Part shown: in pieces, positions 16,567 through 24,335 of the stretch
How the letters are laid out: every line of letters starts with the position of its first letter
Numbering within the stretch: position 1 is the stretch's first letter
Assembly (NCBI GenBank): GCA_001513045.1
Contig: LFSB01000043.1
Location: 1-42,507, forward strand
Length of the DNA: 42,507 nucleotides
Reading direction: 5' to 3'
Origin: Clostridiales bacterium DTU089
GTDB lineage: Bacteria > Bacillota > Clostridia > Oscillospirales > Acutalibacteraceae
The notes under the pieces: model-generated
Database searches by the model: none
The model's input: the letters and a program-made list of their open reading frames with translations, nothing else
Told to the model about the DNA's origin: nothing
Translations under genes and position numbers: made by a program

Positions 16567-16651
16567 GTCCGCGAGCAACACTGAGAATTTAGTCTTATTA
16601 ACGCAGCCGGAATACATATCCGATTAAATCTGAAAACATTCTTTAGACATT
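16567..16651 (+). other. Spacer between island groups
   Basis: No gene is seen here. The first part (CGCGAGCAACACT) is shared with the segment after the second terminator at 18119-18135; the rest is unique AT-rich sequence. Confidence 0.5.
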
Positions 16652-16689
16652 CTCTCTCGTAAACGGCATTACGGGAGAGTTTTCTTTTG
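16652..16689 (+). terminator. Second terminator before island group 2
   Basis: An 11-bp stem CTCTCTCGTAA/TTACGGGAGAG with one G-U pair is followed by TTTTCTTTT. It may insulate the second promoter from the first gene group. Confidence 0.85.
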
Positions 16690-16701
16690 TCTCAGTGTCA
16701 T

Positions 16702-16730
16702 TTGCAATCTGTCAGAAAATATGGTAACAT
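16702..16730 (+). promoter_or_regulatory. Island promoter, copy 2
   Basis: The same TTGCAA, 17-bp spacer and TAACAT as at 14063-14091, within the shared CAGAAAATATGGTAACATA block. Confidence 0.65.
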
Positions 16731-16746
16731 ACTCATGGGTTGTCAA

Positions 16747-16773
16747 CTAATCAACAAATTAAAATTTGTGGAG
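16747..16773 (+). repeat. Pre-ORF palindrome (motif S) before the 225-residue gene
   Basis: ATCAACAAATTAAAATTTGT forms a short stem-loop directly before GGAG, the ribosome site. Related copies lie at 14104-14130, 15468-15495, 17494-17521 and 17873-17896. Confidence 0.75.
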
Positions 16774-16783
16774 ATAAAAACAA

Positions 16784-17461
16784 ATGAAAATCATTAGTGA
16801 TATTCGTCTGTACAAAAGCAATGTTGAAAATATTGATGGCAATTCATTGCCTTCAGGTTTTGATGATAACGCAAGCATAGCAGTTCATAGAGTTTTGATG
16901 AAATTGCAGGAAAACGGATTTTCACTTGGAAATTATACGCATTTATATCTCAACCTGACAACTTGTGCTGTTGATGGCGGTATTAAGCCGTCAAAACGCA
17001 GTGTTGATAGCTATCATCCGTGGTATCGCTATTATGATGTACAAATAAGTGAAGAGCTATTTGAGAAACTGGGCAAAACTCAAATGACATCAGAAATACT
17101 GGACATTGTAAAAAAAGTGCTTATCGAATGCTTTTGTCAAACTTCTGTTGATAAGCAATTAATTATTGATTGTTTTGAGATTGCTGTATCACAGGGTGAA
17201 TTAATGACAATGAAGTTCAAAGAGACCCGAACAAAAAACAGAACGGCGTTGATATATCTTAGATATGGGGATGATTTACTTTATCATCCTGTATTAAAGA
17301 TTTACGATTCAAATAACTCCTTATTGTTTGAATCGGAATTGCCCGAAACCTCTGATTTAGGTAATCTCGGCTCAATACAATTGAGTAGCAGAAAAATCAC
17401 AATCAAGCCGAGAACGGCTTCATATTATAAATCATTGCAACCGATTACTTACTCATATTAA
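16784..17461 (+). CDS. Unknown island protein, 225 residues
   Basis: The ATG at 16784 follows the palindrome and a GGAG site. The protein is soluble, with no signal peptide or membrane segment. The N-terminal half has aromatic motifs (YHPWYRYYDVQISEELFEKL); the C-terminal half looks beta-rich (TALIYLRYGDDLLYHP and ITIKPRTASYYKSL). No family is recognised. Small soluble single genes with a neighbour of similar type often encode immunity or resistance proteins, but nothing here proves that. AT-rich codon use contrasts with the flanking pot genes. Confidence 0.65.
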   Translation: MKIISDIRLYKSNVENIDGNSLPSGFDDNASIAVHRVLMKLQENGFSLGNYTHLYLNLTTCAVDGGIKPSKRSVDSYHPWYRYYDVQISEELFEKLGKTQMTSEILDIVKKVLIECFCQTSVDKQLIIDCFEIAVSQGELMTMKFKETRTKNRTALIYLRYGDDLLYHPVLKIYDSNNSLLFESELPETSDLGNLGSIQLSSRKITIKPRTASYYKSLQPITYSY

Positions 17462-17493
17462 GCCGAAAAATTCTTCCTATCGCGGCAATCAGT

Positions 17494-17521
17494 ATGCTCA
17501 ACAAATCAGAATTTGCGGAGG
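17494..17521 (+). repeat. Pre-ORF palindrome (motif S) before the 103-residue gene
   Basis: CTCAACAAATCAGAATTTGC followed by GGAGGAG; the same element as before the other island genes. Confidence 0.7.
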
Positions 17522-17529
17522 AGACATAA

Positions 17530-17841
17530 ATGAATGACACGAAATGGTTGGAGATATTTAAAGCGTTCTATTATCAAAGTCAAAACATTAATAAAACCCT
17601 TGACATTTTCTATAGGACACAATACGCTGATGGCACAACCAGTAATTGGAGTAATGAATGGGAATTATTTGGCTGCGCATATCAAAATACCTCAAAAATA
17701 AATTGGCTTCAAATTGAGTTAACCGATACAAATCGCGAGTATGTTATGGATAATCTAAAAAAAATACATGTTCCCGGAGATATTCAAGATAGTATTGTAA
17801 CGGTATATGGTTACAGACAAGATGTGGATTATATAAAATAA
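17530..17841 (+). CDS. Unknown small island protein, 103 residues
   Basis: The ATG at 17530 is preceded by GGAGGAG. The sequence is acidic and aromatic with clear segments NDTKWLEIFKAFYY, SNEWELFGCAYQ, INWLQIELTDTNREYV and KIHVPGDIQDSIVTVYGYRQ. It resembles a compact alpha/beta domain of conserved unknown function; the family is not named with confidence. There is no signal peptide. It is followed directly by island junction repeat copy 2. A role in immunity or stress is only a guess from its setting. Confidence 0.65.
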   Translation: MNDTKWLEIFKAFYYQSQNINKTLDIFYRTQYADGTTSNWSNEWELFGCAYQNTSKINWLQIELTDTNREYVMDNLKKIHVPGDIQDSIVTVYGYRQDVDYIK

Positions 17842-17843
17842 TC

Positions 17844-17896
17844 TCGACAACTTCCGGTTGGTGGGGAGTTTAATTCATCGACAAATCGGAATTTGT
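17844..17896 (+). repeat. Island junction repeat, copy 2
   Basis: CTTCCGGTTGGTGGGGAGTT continues into AATTCATCGACAAATC and the palindrome ACAAATcggAATTTGT. The copy at 15436-15495 differs at few bases. Here no open frame follows; a hairpin array does. Confidence 0.8.
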
Positions 17897-18034
17897 GCGT
17901 GCGCGCACAAATTAATGAATAGTGAATAATTGTAGGCGGGACACCCGCACCCGATTATAATGCCGTGCGCAGCACCCGAAATTATTCATTATTCATTAGC
18001 GTAGCGACTTCATTATTCATTTGCGCGAAAGCGC
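17890..18034. repeat. Hairpin element with inverted AATGAATA arms
   Basis: AATTTGTGCG/CGCACAAATT (17890-17899 and 17904-17913) is a perfect 10-bp hairpin. It is followed by AATGAATAGTGAATAATT (17914-17931), whose reverse complement with one mismatch is at 17980-17997. Between them are GCGGG/CCCGC and GTGC/GCAC hairpins. A shorter TTCATTATTCATT copy and GCGC-GAAA-GCGC follow. It fills the place where a gene stands in the other island units. Confidence 0.8.
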
Positions 18035-18054
18035 ACAAATTCCGGTTTATCAAG
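18035..18054 (+). repeat. Island post-ORF motif E, copy 2
   Basis: CACAAATTCCGGTTTATC with AAG, the same element as at 16473-16500, again preceding a terminator. Confidence 0.7.
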
Positions 18055-18076
18055 TAATCCCAAAAACTTAACGCAT

Positions 18077-18116
18077 GCCCTCCCCGAAGCTACCATTTCG
18101 GGGAGGGCGTGTTTTT
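18077..18116 (+). terminator. Island terminator, copy 2
   Basis: A perfect 12-bp stem GCCCTCCCCGAA/TTCGGGGAGGGC with T-run, homologous to 16524-16566. Confidence 0.9.
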
Positions 18117-18119
18117 ATG

Positions 18120-18271
18120 TTCGCGAGCAACACTAATAATATAGTGTTGATGATGTAAATTCACACAAATTTAAATTGAAATTTATTTACCTTCGTAAAA
18201 AGTCATAACTCCTATGTAGGTTTACGACGAATAGGAAAAAAATACACGAATGATTACGCCGGAACACGTTT
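18120..18271 (+). other. Right flank of the island
   Basis: No gene is seen. CGCGAGCAACACT is shared with 16567 onward, and CACAAATTTAAATTGAAATTT near 18161 looks like another degenerate motif S. The remainder is unique. Confidence 0.4.
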
Positions 18272-18505
18272 AATGAAATATTTGCCTTACGGCAAATGTG
18301 AAATCAATGGCTTCGCCATTGGTGAAATCGAAAGCTATGCTTTCGGTGAAATTAAATCCACCCACCCGCCGCAGCAATTTCACTGCGCGCCAGCGCAATT
18401 TCACACGCCGCGGCGTATTTCACATTTGCGGAGCAAATATTTCACAGTCAAGCAAGGCTTGACTTGCGGAGACTATTTCACTTGCCCAAAGGGCAAATTT
18501 CATTG
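18272..18505. repeat. Hairpin array 2 with TGAAAT/ATTTCA spacers, beside tRNA-Pro
   Basis: Left half: (A/G)TGAAAT spacers separate ATTTGCC/GGCAAAT, CAATGGC/GCCATTG and CGAAAGC/GCTTTCG. After an unpaired C-rich stretch (about 18353-18376) the spacer becomes ATTTCAC and separates TGCGC/GCGCA, ACGCC/GGCGT, ATTTGC/GCAAAT, AGTCAAGC/GCTTGACT and TTGCCC/GGGCAA. The last hairpin and its spacers match the end of array 1 (5477-5517) almost base for base. The stems differ, only the spacer is constant. Confidence 0.85.
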
Positions 18506-18537
18506 AAAAAGGCACTTGCAAAAGCAAGTGCCTTTTT
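18506..18537 (-). terminator. Terminator of tRNA-Pro
   Basis: GGCACTTGC/GCAAGTGCC stem flanked by five A and five T, directly after the CCA end of tRNA-Pro on the minus strand. Confidence 0.9.
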
Positions 18538-18538
18538 C

Positions 18539-18614
18539 TGGTCCGAGTGGCGAGACTTGAACTCACGGCCTCTTGACCCCCAGTCAAGCGCGCTACCAAC
18601 TGCGCTACACCCGG
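18539..18614 (-). tRNA. tRNA-Pro (anticodon GGG)
   Basis: 76 nt including encoded CCA. The acceptor stem CCGGGTG/CACTCGG has one G-U pair. Anticodon stem CTTGA/TCAAG encloses CTGGGGG, giving GGG. The T-loop is TTCAAGT and the D-arm GCGCAGTTGGTAGCGC. Confidence 0.95.
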
Positions 18615-18626
18615 ACAACGTGCTAT

Positions 18627-18655
18627 ATATTAGCATAAAGATTTGAAATTTGCAA
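18627..18655 (-). promoter_or_regulatory. Promoter of tRNA-Pro
   Basis: On the minus strand TTGCAA, a 17-bp spacer and TAATAT end 12 bp before the tRNA. Confidence 0.75.
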
Positions 18656-18674
18656 GAGATTTTTCAAAAAAATG

Positions 18675-18703
18675 TTGACTTTTTTGAGGTTTACCTCTAT
18701 TAT
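18675..18703 (+). promoter_or_regulatory. Promoter of the pot operon with an inverted repeat in the spacer
   Basis: TTGACT, a 17-bp spacer and TATTAT. The spacer holds GAGG-TTTA-CCTC (18686-18697), a perfect inverted repeat placed where a repressor would block RNA polymerase. Confidence 0.7.
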
Positions 18704-18764
18704 TGTTATCTACTATCCTTTATTAAAGCAAGTTTTGTATTTTTTACGGAGAGGGGCTGCATAA

Positions 18765-19889
18765 TTGGAAAAAAATGTCGTTATCGACCTGAAAAACATA
18801 TCTATATCCCTGGGCGGAAACGAGATACTCAAAAACCTCAACCTCTATATACGCGATAAGGAGTTTATCACTCTTCTGGGGCCGTCCGGCTGCGGAAAGA
18901 CTACTACCCTTCGCATAATAGCGGGCTTCGTTCAGCCGGACTCAGGAGATATTATATTCGAGAACAAAAAAATCAATGGTGTGCCGCCTCACAAGAGGCA
19001 GGTTAACACCATTTTTCAGCGTTATGCTCTTTTTTCACATCTCAATGTATTTGAGAATGTGGCTTTCGGTCTGCGCATAAAAAAGCTCCCTGAGGAGCAG
19101 ATAAAGCAGCAGGTCGAGGAGATGCTTGATCTTGTAAACCTCAAGGGCTTTAACAAGCGCAACATAAACTCACTTTCCGGCGGTCAGCAGCAGCGTGTCG
19201 CCATAGCGCGCGCCCTCGTAGTCAAGCCGCGCATACTTCTGCTTGACGAGCCGCTCGGAGCGCTTGACCTGAAGCTCCGCAAGGACATGCAGGTTGAGCT
19301 TAAAAACATTCAGCAAAGCCTGGGCATAACCTTCATATACGTTACCCACGACCAGGAGGAAGCGCTTTCGATGTCCGACACCATCGTGGTTATGGACAAC
19401 GGCATAATTCAGCAAATAGGCACTCCCCTTGATGTTTATAACGAGCCTAAGAACGCCTTCGTTGCCGATTTCATCGGCGAGAGCAACATCCTTGACGGTA
19501 TAATGCGCAAGGACAGGCTTGTTGAATTCTCCGGTCACAGGTTCGTCTGCCTCGACGAGGGCTTTGCCTTAAATGAGGCGGTTGATGTTGTTGTACGTCC
19601 GGAGGACGTCGATGTGGTTACTCCCGACAAGGGCATGCTCAAGGGCGTTGTTACCTCGGTGACCTTCAAGGGTGTACACTTTGAGATAATTGTTGACATC
19701 GGCGGTTTCAAGTGGATGATTCAAACCACCGATTTTCAGCCCGAAGGAAGCGTTATCGGGCTTTACATCGAGCCGGACGCCATACACATAATGAAAAAAT
19801 CCGAGTACTCGGGGCTTTACGGCGACTTTTCAAGCTTCAGCGAGGAGTTCGACGAGCTTTCCGAGCCGAACGAGTCAGAGGAGGAATAA
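18765..19889 (+). CDS. potA: Spermidine/putrescine ABC transporter, ATP-binding protein
   Basis: 374 residues from a TTG start with GGAGAGGGG upstream. Walker [10 protein letters not shown] is at 39-47, the Q-loop at FQRYALF, signature LSGGQQQR, Walker [13 protein letters not shown] and the H-loop THDQEE. The C-terminal TOBE region ([10 protein letters not shown]) is typical of PotA. It powers polyamine import as a dimer under the two permeases encoded next. The gene opens a four-gene operon: 4 bp separate it from potB. No regulator gene precedes it, unlike many pot operons, where a cupin/HTH gene is first. Confidence 0.95.
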   Translation: MEKNVVIDLKNISISLGGNEILKNLNLYIRDKEFITLLGPSGCGKTTTLRIIAGFVQPDSGDIIFENKKINGVPPHKRQVNTIFQRYALFSHLNVFENVAFGLRIKKLPEEQIKQQVEEMLDLVNLKGFNKRNINSLSGGQQQRVAIARALVVKPRILLLDEPLGALDLKLRKDMQVELKNIQQSLGITFIYVTHDQEEALSMSDTIVVMDNGIIQQIGTPLDVYNEPKNAFVADFIGESNILDGIMRKDRLVEFSGHRFVCLDEGFALNEAVDVVVRPEDVDVVTPDKGMLKGVVTSVTFKGVHFEIIVDIGGFKWMIQTTDFQPEGSVIGLYIEPDAIHIMKKSEYSGLYGDFSSFSEEFDELSEPNESEEE

Positions 19890-19893
19890 GCGT

Positions 19894-20724
19894 ATGCAGC
19901 AGCGTTCCTCTCTTAAAGCAAGGCTTATCGCCTCCCCCTATGTTGCGTGGTCGGCGCTTTTCATTGTTGCGCCCATGTTTTTTGTTGTATACTACGCATT
20001 CACCGATGCCGCCGGTGCTTTCACCCTTGCAAACATAAAAGCGCTGAGCAACTACACAGAGATTTTTGTCCGCTCGATAACCTTCGGGCTGATAGCTACC
20101 GTTATATGTCTGCTTATCGCTTACCCTTTCGCATACATCCTCTCACAATCCGGGGCAAATGTGCAGCGCACCATGATTCTTCTGATAATGCTGCCGATGT
20201 GGATGAATTTCCTTATCCGCACCTACTCCTGGATGGCTCTTTTACAGGATACCGGGCTTATAAATGCGATTCTCGGCAAGCTCGGAATCGGTCCGTTTCA
20301 CATGATAAACACGGGCGGAGCGGTCATACTCGGTATGATATACAACTTCCTGCCGTATATGATACTGCCGATATATTCAATCCTCACCAAGCTTGACCGG
20401 AGCCTTATAGAGGCTGCGGAGGACCTCGGCAGCAACCGCTTCAATGTTATAAAAAAGGTTGTCATTCCGTTGAGCATGCCCGGAGTGGTTTCCGGAATAA
20501 CGATGGTATTCGTCCCCTCTGTGAGCACCTTCTATATATCCCAGAAGCTCGGCGGCGGAGCCTTTGACCTTATCGGCGACACTATCGAGCGTCAGTTCCA
20601 GCAGGCATACAACTACAACCTCGGCGCGTCGCTTTCGCTGGTGCTGATGGTGCTCATACTCGTATGCATGGCTGTCATGCACCGCTTTACGGATAACGAT
20701 GAGGGAGGCGGAATGGTTATATGA
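19894..20724 (+). CDS. potB: Spermidine/putrescine ABC transporter permease
   Basis: 276 residues with about six membrane helices. The cytoplasmic EAA loop (EAAEDLGSNRFNVIKKVVIP), which contacts PotA, lies near residue 170. The N-terminal helix SPYVAWSALFIVAPMFFVVY is typical of PotB. Its stop overlaps the potC start by four bases (ATGA), showing translational coupling. It pairs with PotC to form the membrane channel. Confidence 0.92.
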   Translation: MQQRSSLKARLIASPYVAWSALFIVAPMFFVVYYAFTDAAGAFTLANIKALSNYTEIFVRSITFGLIATVICLLIAYPFAYILSQSGANVQRTMILLIMLPMWMNFLIRTYSWMALLQDTGLINAILGKLGIGPFHMINTGGAVILGMIYNFLPYMILPIYSILTKLDRSLIEAAEDLGSNRFNVIKKVVIPLSMPGVVSGITMVFVPSVSTFYISQKLGGGAFDLIGDTIERQFQQAYNYNLGASLSLVLMVLILVCMAVMHRFTDNDEGGGMVI

Positions 20725-21545
20725 AAATGAAAGCCCCCTCAAAGCTCTATATGTTTTTTGTGTTCCTTTTTCTGTATGCCCCGATAGTGGTTATGATTAT
20801 CTACTCGTTCAACTCCTCTGAAAGCACGGCTGTAATGACCGGCTTCTCGCTGAAATGGTACGAACGGCTGTTCCATGACGAGGCAACCCTGCGTGCACTT
20901 TATAACACGCTCATACTTGCTGTTGCGTCCTCGGTTTTTTCAACGGTGCTCGGCACCGCGGCCGCTGTCGGACTTGACAAGTGGAAGAAAAGCCCGCTGC
21001 GCACAGGCGTAATGAGTGTGACCAACATTCCGATGATGAATCCCGAGATAGTAACCGGTATTTCCATGATGCTGCTTTTTGTATTCGTGGGTAAGCTCGT
21101 CACGGACGAGGCGGTGCTCGGCTTCGGAACTCTGCTTATAGCCCACGTCACTTTCAACCTCCCCTACATTATCCTCTCGGTGCTTCCCAAGCTGCGCCAG
21201 ACGGACTCAAACCTCGCGGAGGCGGCGGAGGATCTCGGCTGCAGACCCGCACAGGCTTTTTTCAAGGCCGTGCTGCCTACGATAATGCCCGGCATTGTAA
21301 CAGGGCTTATAATGGCGTTCACGCTGTCGCTTGACGATTTCATAATATCCTATTTCACAAGCGGACCCGGCTTCCAAACACTGCCCATAGCGATATTCTC
21401 CATGACAAAGAAGCGCGTGAAGCCCGACATGTATGCTCTTTCCTCGCTGATTTTTGCCGGAATACTTATCCTGCTTATACTCTATAACTTCGCTCAGGCG
21501 CGAAGCGAAAGCAAAAATTCAAAAGATAGCCGTGACAGGGTGTAA
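20721..21545 (+). CDS. potC: Spermidine/putrescine ABC transporter permease
   Basis: 274 residues, six predicted helices, beginning with LYMFFVFLFLYAPIVVMIIY as in PotC. The EAA loop EAAEDLGCRPAQAFFKAVLP is near residue 165. SLDDFIISYFTSGPG is a well-conserved PotC segment. Translation is coupled to potB through the ATGA overlap. Confidence 0.92.
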   Translation: MKMKAPSKLYMFFVFLFLYAPIVVMIIYSFNSSESTAVMTGFSLKWYERLFHDEATLRALYNTLILAVASSVFSTVLGTAAAVGLDKWKKSPLRTGVMSVTNIPMMNPEIVTGISMMLLFVFVGKLVTDEAVLGFGTLLIAHVTFNLPYIILSVLPKLRQTDSNLAEAAEDLGCRPAQAFFKAVLPTIMPGIVTGLIMAFTLSLDDFIISYFTSGPGFQTLPIAIFSMTKKRVKPDMYALSSLIFAGILILLILYNFAQARSESKNSKDSRDRV

Positions 21546-21591
21546 ATATATTTTATCGACGCTATCTGAAAAAATGAAAGGAATGATTCCA

Positions 21592-22650
21592 ATGAAAAAA
21601 ACTCTTTGCTTTGTCTGCATTCTTTCCATGCTTTTTGTTACCCTTGCATCCTGTTCCTCAGAGCCTGCGAAAAAGCTCTATGTCTACAACTGGGGTGAAT
21701 ACATCTCGGACGGTGAGGACGGCAGCTTCGATGTAAACGCCGAATTCGAGAAAAAATACGGCATCGAGGTCGTATATGACACCTATGACAACAACGAGGC
21801 AATGTATGCCAAGCTCAAGGGCGGCGGAGTGAATTACGATATCGTTATTCCGTCGGACTATATGATTGAGCGCATGATTTCAGAGGATATGCTCGAAAAA
21901 ATAGATTTCTCGAACATCCCCAACTACTCAAACATATCCGAGAAGTATCTCAATCAGCCCTATGACCCGAACAACGAATATTCCGTGCCTTACAACGTCG
22001 GTATGGTCGGGCTTATCTACAACACAAAGTATGTCTCCCCCGCCCCCACAAGCTGGGAGGCGCTCTGGGATGCAAATTACAGCGGCAAAACGCTCATGTT
22101 TGCAAATCCCCGCGATGCATTCGCAATAGCGCAGAGCATCCTCGGGATTGACTATAACACCACCGCCGAGGCGGACTGGAATGCCGCAGCCGAAAAGCTC
22201 AAGGCGCAAAAGTCCATAAAGCCCTCCTATGTCAACGACGAGGTCTTCAACAAGATGGAATCCGGCGAAGCCTATCTTGCACCCTATTACGCCGGCGATT
22301 TTCTCTCAATGGTCAGTGTAAATCCCGACCTTGCGTTTGTATATCCGAGTGAGGGTGTCAACTACTTCGTCGATGCCGCCTGCATACTCAAGGGCAGCAA
22401 AAACAAGGAGTCCGCAGTGCTTTACATTAACTTCCTTCTTGAAGAGGAAACGGCACTTGCAAACGCCGAATACATCTGCTATGCAAGCCCGAACACAAAG
22501 GTTATAAACAACACCGAATACACCTATTATCAGAATGAAATCCTTTATCCCACGCAGGATAAGCAGCCCAAAACACAGATATTCACAAACCTTCCCCAGC
22601 CTTCACTTGACCTTATGAACAGCCTGTGGGACAGCGTAAAAAGCGAATAA
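21592..22650 (+). CDS. potD: Spermidine/putrescine-binding lipoprotein
   Basis: 352 residues from the ATG at 21592 with AAAGGA upstream; longer in-frame starts overlap potC. The signal peptide ends in lipobox LASC with Cys21, so it is membrane-anchored outside. The mature part has the PotD start KLYVYNWGEYISDG and YDTYDNNEAMYAKL, then IPSDYMIERM. Such proteins capture polyamines through acidic and aromatic residues and deliver them to PotBC. It is the last operon gene, followed by a strong terminator. Confidence 0.93.
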   Translation: MKKTLCFVCILSMLFVTLASCSSEPAKKLYVYNWGEYISDGEDGSFDVNAEFEKKYGIEVVYDTYDNNEAMYAKLKGGGVNYDIVIPSDYMIERMISEDMLEKIDFSNIPNYSNISEKYLNQPYDPNNEYSVPYNVGMVGLIYNTKYVSPAPTSWEALWDANYSGKTLMFANPRDAFAIAQSILGIDYNTTAEADWNAAAEKLKAQKSIKPSYVNDEVFNKMESGEAYLAPYYAGDFLSMVSVNPDLAFVYPSEGVNYFVDAACILKGSKNKESAVLYINFLLEEETALANAEYICYASPNTKVINNTEYTYYQNEILYPTQDKQPKTQIFTNLPQPSLDLMNSLWDSVKSE

Positions 22651-22667
22651 GCCTCTTTCGGCAACAC

Positions 22668-22712
22668 ATCGACCTGCTTCTCCGGACGGAGAAACAGGTC
22701 GATTATTTTTTT
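22668..22712 (+). terminator. Terminator of the pot operon
   Basis: Arms ATCGACCTG-c-TTCTCC and GGAGAA-a-CAGGTCGAT form a long stem with one internal mismatch, followed by seven T. Confidence 0.9.
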
Positions 22713-22768
22713 CGCCGCCGTCTGTTACGGCTCTTTTTATGCGCCGGACGTAAAGGAAAATATTTATG

Positions 22769-22798
22769 TTGAAAATGCCTTGCCGTTTGTTATATAAT
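22769..22798 (+). promoter_or_regulatory. Promoter of the first GPH symporter gene
   Basis: TTGAAA, an 18-bp spacer and a perfect TATAAT about 35 bp before the start codon. Confidence 0.7.
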
Positions 22799-22832
22799 AG
22801 AGCAGGAGAAAACAACAAAGGGGAGATGCTTT

Positions 22833-24269
22833 TTGTCAACAGGCACAAAAACAGTCCGGCAAGATGCCGAAAAGACCTATCTGAAAAAGAAAGAAAAGGT
22901 CGGCTATTGCTCCGCCGCCGGCGGACAGGGTGCTATTTACGCCATCGTCACAACCTTTCATACCATGTTCTGTGTATACGAGCTTGGAATTGACGGCGTG
23001 CTGCTCGGCTCGGCAATGATATTTGTGCGCATCTGGGACGCGGTGAATGACCCGATTATGGGCACCATCGTTGACCGTACACGCCTTAAAAGCGGAAAAA
23101 TGCGCCCCTATCTTTTATTTATGCCCTTCCTTATGGCACTTTCAACCGCAGCACTGTTTCTTGTTCCCGATTCGCTCGGCACCGGTGCAAAGCTCGCATT
23201 CTCAATATGCGGCTATCTCATGTGGGATTTGACCTACACAATAACCGATGTCCCGTTCTGGGGGCTGCCGTCTGCTATGACGCCGAACAACTCGGAGAGA
23301 GCCGTTTTCCTCTCCCGCGCAAGACTCTTTAACAGCATCGGCGGCGCGTTACCGTATCTGCTGTATCTGTTTATAAGCGACAACAAATTCAAGCCCGGCT
23401 TCCTGCCGACACTGCTTGTAATGCTTGTTGTGTTTACCGTGCCCTTCCTCCTTACATATTTCGTAACCACCGAAAGAATACGTGTAGACGAGGACGAAAA
23501 GAAGCCCGGACTCGGCGACAACCTGCATCTTCTTGCACAGAACAAGCCTCTGCTGCTTGTCGGATTATTTGCAATACTCTGCTTCGGAAGATATATGGTG
23601 CAAAGTGCCTACGGCTATGCCGCAGCAAGCGTATTCTACTCAAGCAACTCAACGGTTGACGGTATGAAATCACTGCTCGGAGCCGCTCTCATAGGTGCGG
23701 GAATGTTCCCGGCAATGCTTGCAATGCCCAAGCTCATGAGAAAGTTCAACTACAAGCAGCTTGCCATCGGCATCGCACTTTTCGGCTTCGTGGCTGACAT
23801 GATATTCTTCATAGTCGGCATGGCTGTCAAATTCGACCTGCTTCCGCTGCTCCCCTTCCTGTTCGTTTCGGGAATACCTCTCGGAGCATATAATATTCTT
23901 ATTGTGGCTCTTGTTGCGGACTGCGTGGACTATCTCGAATGGAAAACAGGCAAGCGTGCCGAGGGTATCTGCCTTGCGGTGAACACCTTCTCAAGCAAGC
24001 TCGGAAGCGGAATTGCAAGCGCCGTTATGCCGTTTGTGCTCGGTATGACCTCAAGGCTGTGGGGCGCAGAGGGCTTTATAGCAGAGCTTCCGGACGGCAC
24101 CGAGCAATCCTACAAGGTGAAAACCGTTATTTTCATATGCCTCGCCCTCGTGCCTTCAATAAGCATGCTGCTTGCCTCAATACCGATGAAATGGTTTAAA
24201 TTTGTCGGCGCGGAAAAGGAAAAGGCTCTCAAGGAGCTTAACGAACGAAGAGTAATAAGCGAGGAATAA
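22833..24269 (+). CDS. GPH-family (MFS_2) sugar:cation symporter
   Basis: 478 residues from a TTG with GGGGAGA upstream; twelve hydrophobic segments. The GPH signature near the second helix is present: RIWDAVNDPIMGTIVDRTR, then SGKMRPYLLF. The family co-transports glycosides, pentosides or hexuronides with H+ or Na+. The second half repeats the pattern (DCVDYLEWKTGKRAEGIC), another family mark. The gene stands alone between two terminators. The sugar is unknown; nearby GH2 enzymes suggest a beta-galactoside or related glycan fragment. Confidence 0.88.
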   Translation: MSTGTKTVRQDAEKTYLKKKEKVGYCSAAGGQGAIYAIVTTFHTMFCVYELGIDGVLLGSAMIFVRIWDAVNDPIMGTIVDRTRLKSGKMRPYLLFMPFLMALSTAALFLVPDSLGTGAKLAFSICGYLMWDLTYTITDVPFWGLPSAMTPNNSERAVFLSRARLFNSIGGALPYLLYLFISDNKFKPGFLPTLLVMLVVFTVPFLLTYFVTTERIRVDEDEKKPGLGDNLHLLAQNKPLLLVGLFAILCFGRYMVQSAYGYAAASVFYSSNSTVDGMKSLLGAALIGAGMFPAMLAMPKLMRKFNYKQLAIGIALFGFVADMIFFIVGMAVKFDLLPLLPFLFVSGIPLGAYNILIVALVADCVDYLEWKTGKRAEGICLAVNTFSSKLGSGIASAVMPFVLGMTSRLWGAEGFIAELPDGTEQSYKVKTVIFICLALVPSISMLLASIPMKWFKFVGAEKEKALKELNERRVISEE

Positions 24270-24298
24270 CGCAAAACGCCTGTTAAGATAAACAAAAT

Positions 24299-24335
24299 GC
24301 TCCGTTTCACCTGAGTGAAACGGAGCGCTTTTTTA
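24299..24335. terminator. Terminator between GPH and tatD
   Basis: GCTCCGTTTCAC/GTGAAACGGAGC, a perfect 12-bp stem, is followed by T on the plus strand. It separates convergent genes and overlaps the tatD stop. Confidence 0.9.

Noticed and set aside
18272-18505. Coding frames inside hairpin array 2
   Set aside because: Open frames arise from the repeat composition; they lack ribosome sites and encode low-complexity peptides.
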